Shown here: in pieces, positions 50,851 through 64,000 of the stretch
Layout of the letters: each line of letters starts with the position of its first letter
How positions within the stretch are numbered: position 1 is the stretch's first letter
DNA from: Pyxicephalus adspersus
Taxonomy: Eukaryota > Chordata > Amphibia > Anura > Pyxicephalidae
Length of the DNA: 64,000 nucleotides
Reading direction: 5' to 3'
NCBI RefSeq assembly: GCF_032062135.1
Contig: NC_092859.1
Location: 50,125,098 to 50,189,097, forward strand
Notes under the pieces: generated by a model
The model's input: only the letters and a program-made list of their open reading frames with translations
Told to the model about the DNA's origin: nothing
Database searches by the model: none
Program-made: the position numbers and the translations under genes

Positions 50851-51463
50851 AGGTGAAATGACATCTAAGCTTAAGAAAATAAAATTGGGGCCAATACATT
50901 ATAGTAAAAGTTGTAACCTTTTCATTAGAACTAGAAACAAGAATTCAGTGGTGTGGGATCTAGGAAGGAGATGTTAAAATATGAGTTTGACTTTGGAAGA
51001 CAATTTTTTATTTCCCACTTTTACTCCTAAATTTAGAGCAGATACATAAAGCAGATCTGCCCCAATTATCTTACCAGGACATAAATAGGGTGATAAATAC
51101 CATAAGCTAGGCGGGTTCCACATTGCAAAGATTTACAAAGCCGGCCACTTATCCCATCCTAACCCAGGACAGGTCAGCTATGTTATTGACCCAGGAGTCC
51201 TTTTTAACACATCAACAATTGACAAGCTCCTTGAGGATAAAGGTCAGGGTGATCTGTGTTTACTGCCTGTATAAATAACAGATTTTCTGTGAAAACACAA
51301 TGCTGGGCAAAATTCAAATACTAATAATACATCAGTAAGGTCTAGGCAGGTATGAATATCTAAAATTAACAACAATACATCTCTTGAGAAAAATAAAACA
51401 ATGCAAAATTGATATATAAATGCAAACATCACATATCTGAGATCTTACCTTTGGAGTTTAAAA

Positions 51464-51465
<2 letters not shown>

Positions 51466-51499
<34 letters not shown>
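51466..51499. repeat. (TA)n tract
   Basis: About 34 bases of TA upstream of the proximal promoter. Confidence 0.95.
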
Positions 51500-52299
51500 T
51501 GTCATTTTATTGGTGATCGGTATCTGACGATTGCATGGCATACTAATTGTTTCACTTTTATTCTTAAAAAAAATTCTTTAAAAAATCAAAAACTTCTAGA
51601 TACAGATATTTCACATGACCTAACCTATAGTTCACATGTTCTAAAACAAATCAACAGTGAAATCATGATTGTTCTCATATTTCCTTTTAAATGATTCTGT
51701 TCCCTACCAGCTTCATTTTACAACGTGTTTAATTTGCAATCCAGAAATACAGCTTTTGTACAATGTGCAGTATCAAGCAAAAGGCAAATGTGTCCATTTT
51801 TTTTTCTCAAAAGCTATTTTCTGTAGAGTGTAGGACTCCCCTGTAAACAAAAGCGACTGAGCCTATTCACATCTGCCATGAATTCTTGAATGGTATGAAG
51901 GTATATATTTGCTTAAGAGTTCTGTGTGAGTCTATCAATATTTGTAGTGAGACAGAAGTATTCAGATGGCCTTGGAGGGAGGTATACAAAAAGAAATAAA
52001 TCACCCTTAGTTGGAAAGTTCAAGGCACATTATAACAATAAAAAGGAACTCACAAAAAAATACAATAATGTTCTTTGCCTTATAGTTATTGAAATATGTT
52101 TTCTTTTAATTCTTAAAAAAGGTAAAGGTAGAAGATTATGGGAATTGTAAGATGGGTCTCTTTAAGAAATAGATTGCCAGTAAACCTGGGATGCCTTAGA
52201 GAGCAATTCCAAGGTTCTATGGGGAGTTAGCAGGCTGCTCTTTTGCTAGACTGTAGGCTGGGTTGAGTGCTGCACATAGTAATTTATTAGCAAAGACAG

Positions 52300-61866
<9,567 letters not shown>

Positions 61867-62571
61867 TGGACTGAGCCTCAGATCATTGTGCCCTGTGGAC
61901 TTTGCTTTTTTGAGAATGGACCAGGAAAAAAAAATTTGCAAGAGACATCAGACCTAAAACACATGGATGAGTTGCAATCTTCTCTCTGGATTATGCGGGT
62001 TGTATGTACTTGAACTTGCACAGGAGTTTCCATTGTCCACTTTATAGAGAGATTTAGTGGAGGTGATGTGTTCAGATATAAATTCTTGGTGGTAATAATC
62101 AGATACAAGGGGGGCTGTTTTGTGGTATACACTGAGATTGGTGATCATTTTTTCGCTGCAAAACAGGAGTTTGCAGAGGGTGGATCTGGGGGAGAAAGGA
62201 AAATATTAGGTATTAAAAAATAAGGGTTAACCACTTAAAAAGGTTATATGTAAATATAGGTGTGCAGTTACTTTATGTCCGATTGTGCGCCACAGTTGAA
62301 TAAACTGGTATCTAATGCATGGATCTCAATGTCTGTCCAGTAAAACAAATGATGTGATGGTTTCCAAGTGCAAGTTACCACCTCTACAATGAAATCGCAA
62401 TCCCCTCACTAACCGGAGAACAAGGATTAAAAAACTCTATCTGCACCTATTCATACCCCAAATGATCCTCCAATTTGTATTTATGCTATGCTTCGATCTA
62501 ATGTGATCTCCTTATTTATCTGCAGTTTTTGTTCCTTTAAGCTCCCCATGTATCTTAAATATGCTATGTAA

Positions 62572-62577
62572 AATAAA
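62572..62577 (+). terminator. pitx1: Possible proximal poly(A) signal of pitx1
   Basis: An AATAAA sits in a run of A and T about 0.7 kb after the stop. Use of this site would give a 3' UTR roughly 1 kb shorter. The downstream element is weak, so this is a secondary candidate. Confidence 0.25.
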
Positions 62578-63586
62578 ATAATGGAAGCAATAACATAAGA
62601 ATCCTACCGGTGCATAGAAAGAGGGAGGTCATAGATGACAGATTCCACAGTTTTCCCAATGGCTGAAACATAAGTAACTATGGCATGAAGACTTTCTGGA
62701 AAATGTTGGAAAAGGCATAATTTAGAGGCTTCAATTACCTAGGAGAAATGAATTTACTGATTTATGAAGACAGAAGCAAGTGTGGATCAGGTTTGAAGCT
62801 TTCACATAAAACCAGTTATCTTTGTTCTAGATTCCATAAATCAGCCTCGATGTTTGCCTTAAAATTATGATTCTAGGGAATTGTCTACTTTGGTTTACTG
62901 ATGGCCAAGAAATCTGGACTCCGCTAAAGTTCAGATTTTGTTAGCTCCCCATAATTTTGGTGTTTAATAGGAACACCACTCTTCTAGGTTTATTTACTAA
63001 AGAAGGAGAAAATCTCTGTTTGGATGAATAAATAAGGTGAATATGTTCACTGCCAATTAAGTGCACGTTTTCTTTTTAGCATACCTCGCAAATGATTGGT
63101 GAACACACATTAACTTATTTACAAATTATTAGGAATCTGCATGCACATTCACTTAAGAATAACTCTAAGGCAGCTAAAGTGAAAATAACTTAAATATGAG
63201 TTCAGTATAACTTTTTTTTTCACTTTTCCCCCATCAGTAAATCAACCTTTTGAAGTGGATCAATTTAAATTGACTACAAATACATCTAATGACTTGTCCC
63301 CTTAGAAGGCATACTCTTGGTAAATCACCTCCATTATTATTCCTCTAGATTAAAAAGATTTGAAATACAGAATACGAGATTCTTCCACCCATACAACATT
63401 CTCACCTTCTTCCCCCTCCCGTCTTCTCAGTGTATTGTACATCTGTGGTAACGGTCATGTGGATGTGTGGATGTGTAGTAATTATGATGTTGTGAATAAG
63501 AATGCAGTGTCTTTTTTATAACTTATGTTTTTTTTGTGAATACTTTCTTTTTGTTATTTTTTTCCTCCAAAAATTAAGAGCATGGG

Positions 63587-63592
63587 AATAAA
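63587..63592 (+). terminator. pitx1: Likely main poly(A) signal AATAAA of pitx1
   Basis: A canonical AATAAA with a GT-rich element just downstream lies 1.72 kb after the stop codon. Alternatives are AATAAA at 62572-62577 (no obvious GT-rich element) and at 63684-63689 (followed by a T-rich run). Confidence 0.5.
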
Positions 63593-64000
63593 ACAGATTT
63601 AAGCAAAAGCTTTTTGTGTTTTTTGCTGGCTAACTTTCTGTTATTTATTATGATGTAATATTAAAATTTCTTTTAAAAATAAGAATAAATGTATCAACAT
63701 TGATATTCCTTGTTTTTTTTTTAATTTTCATTTCGTTTGTTTTTTGCAAGTTGCGCTATCCTCCAAAATGTGATAGTTAAGCGCTACCGGCTTTCTGACT
63801 TTTTCCTTAGCTTCCAATAGTTTGGTAAGCCTGTTACTAAATTGTGTAAACTTTGTACTAATTGCATTCATTTAATTTTAATGACATGATATTCTAGAAA
63901 AGTAATCGGGATGTTCTCATTATTCATTGATTTTAGATGACTGGGGTATCTATTGGCTAACAAATGCATTGACTGGGTCACATAAATATCTGTAAAATCA

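Larger units (their letters stand above)
41765..52299 (+). other. Region between the distal exon and the proximal pitx1 promoter, no separate gene seen
   Basis: About 10.5 kb of mostly AT-rich, repeat-light DNA. It would be intron for a distal transcript and upstream regulatory DNA for the proximal one. I searched for further phase-compatible coding segments (for example a counterpart of the PITX2b-specific exon) and could not recognise one. Confidence 0.5.
61867..63610 (+). other. pitx1: pitx1 3' UTR (approximate end)
   Basis: About 1.7 kb of AT-rich, repeat-poor sequence follows the TGA. The best end is after the AATAAA at 63587-63592, which is followed within about 25 bases by a GT/T-rich stretch (TTTTTGTGTTTTTTGCTGG), a typical downstream cleavage element. 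Earlier and later signals also exist, so alternative 3' ends are possible. Confidence 0.6.

Overview
The window is animal nuclear DNA: AT-rich, intron-bearing and full of short DNA transposons and microsatellites. The only protein-coding gene I can support is pitx1, a paired-like, bicoid-class homeobox gene, on the + strand. The ordinary reading frame has three coding exons (52598-52760, 54604-54809, 61318-61866) that join in phase to a 305-residue protein. It carries the PITX1-type N-terminus, a complete homeodomain with lysine at position 50, and a C-terminal OAR domain. The protein length, the divergence from mammals and the style of the interspersed repeats suggest an anuran amphibian, perhaps a neobatrachian frog. 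The species is an inference and cannot be fixed from the sequence alone.

Layout. Positions 1 to about 38 kb hold no supportable gene. This stretch contains Harbinger-like MITEs with TTA/TAA target sites (1, 551, 10661, 15677, 16239, 32538), a palindromic MITE family (about 11510, 14167, 22688, 29905), two opposed copies of a TTAA-flanked element (11780, 33477), hAT-like copies (7186, 25255), a long-inverted-repeat element (18791-19451), a solo-LTR-like block (26633-27390), degenerate minisatellites and a 30-base poly-C run. From 35 kb onward, stretches that look like conserved regulatory DNA appear among dense (TA)n tracts. From 39.3 to 61.9 kb lies the pitx1 transcription unit, and 61.9-63.6 kb is its 3' UTR with several poly(A) signals.

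Main discovery candidate. A small exon at 41711-41764, about 10.8 kb upstream of the ordinary first exon, encodes a 15-residue start (MELSLTKNASSFVDL) and ends in the phase needed to splice onto pitx1 exon 2. Its length, phase and several residues match the distal first coding exon of the paralogue PITX2 isoform a (METNCRKLVSACVQL, from memory). A plausible noncoding leader exon (CRE palindrome at 39284, perfect donor after 39432, no ATG between) lies 2.3 kb further upstream. Together these suggest that this pitx1 has a PITX2-like two-promoter layout: a distal promoter for a short-N-terminus isoform (predicted 266 residues) and a proximal promoter for the ordinary 305-residue isoform.

Limits. 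No alignment or database search was possible. Repeat family names rest on ends, target-site duplications and comparison between copies in this window. The candidate enhancers rest only on sequence texture and are marked low confidence.
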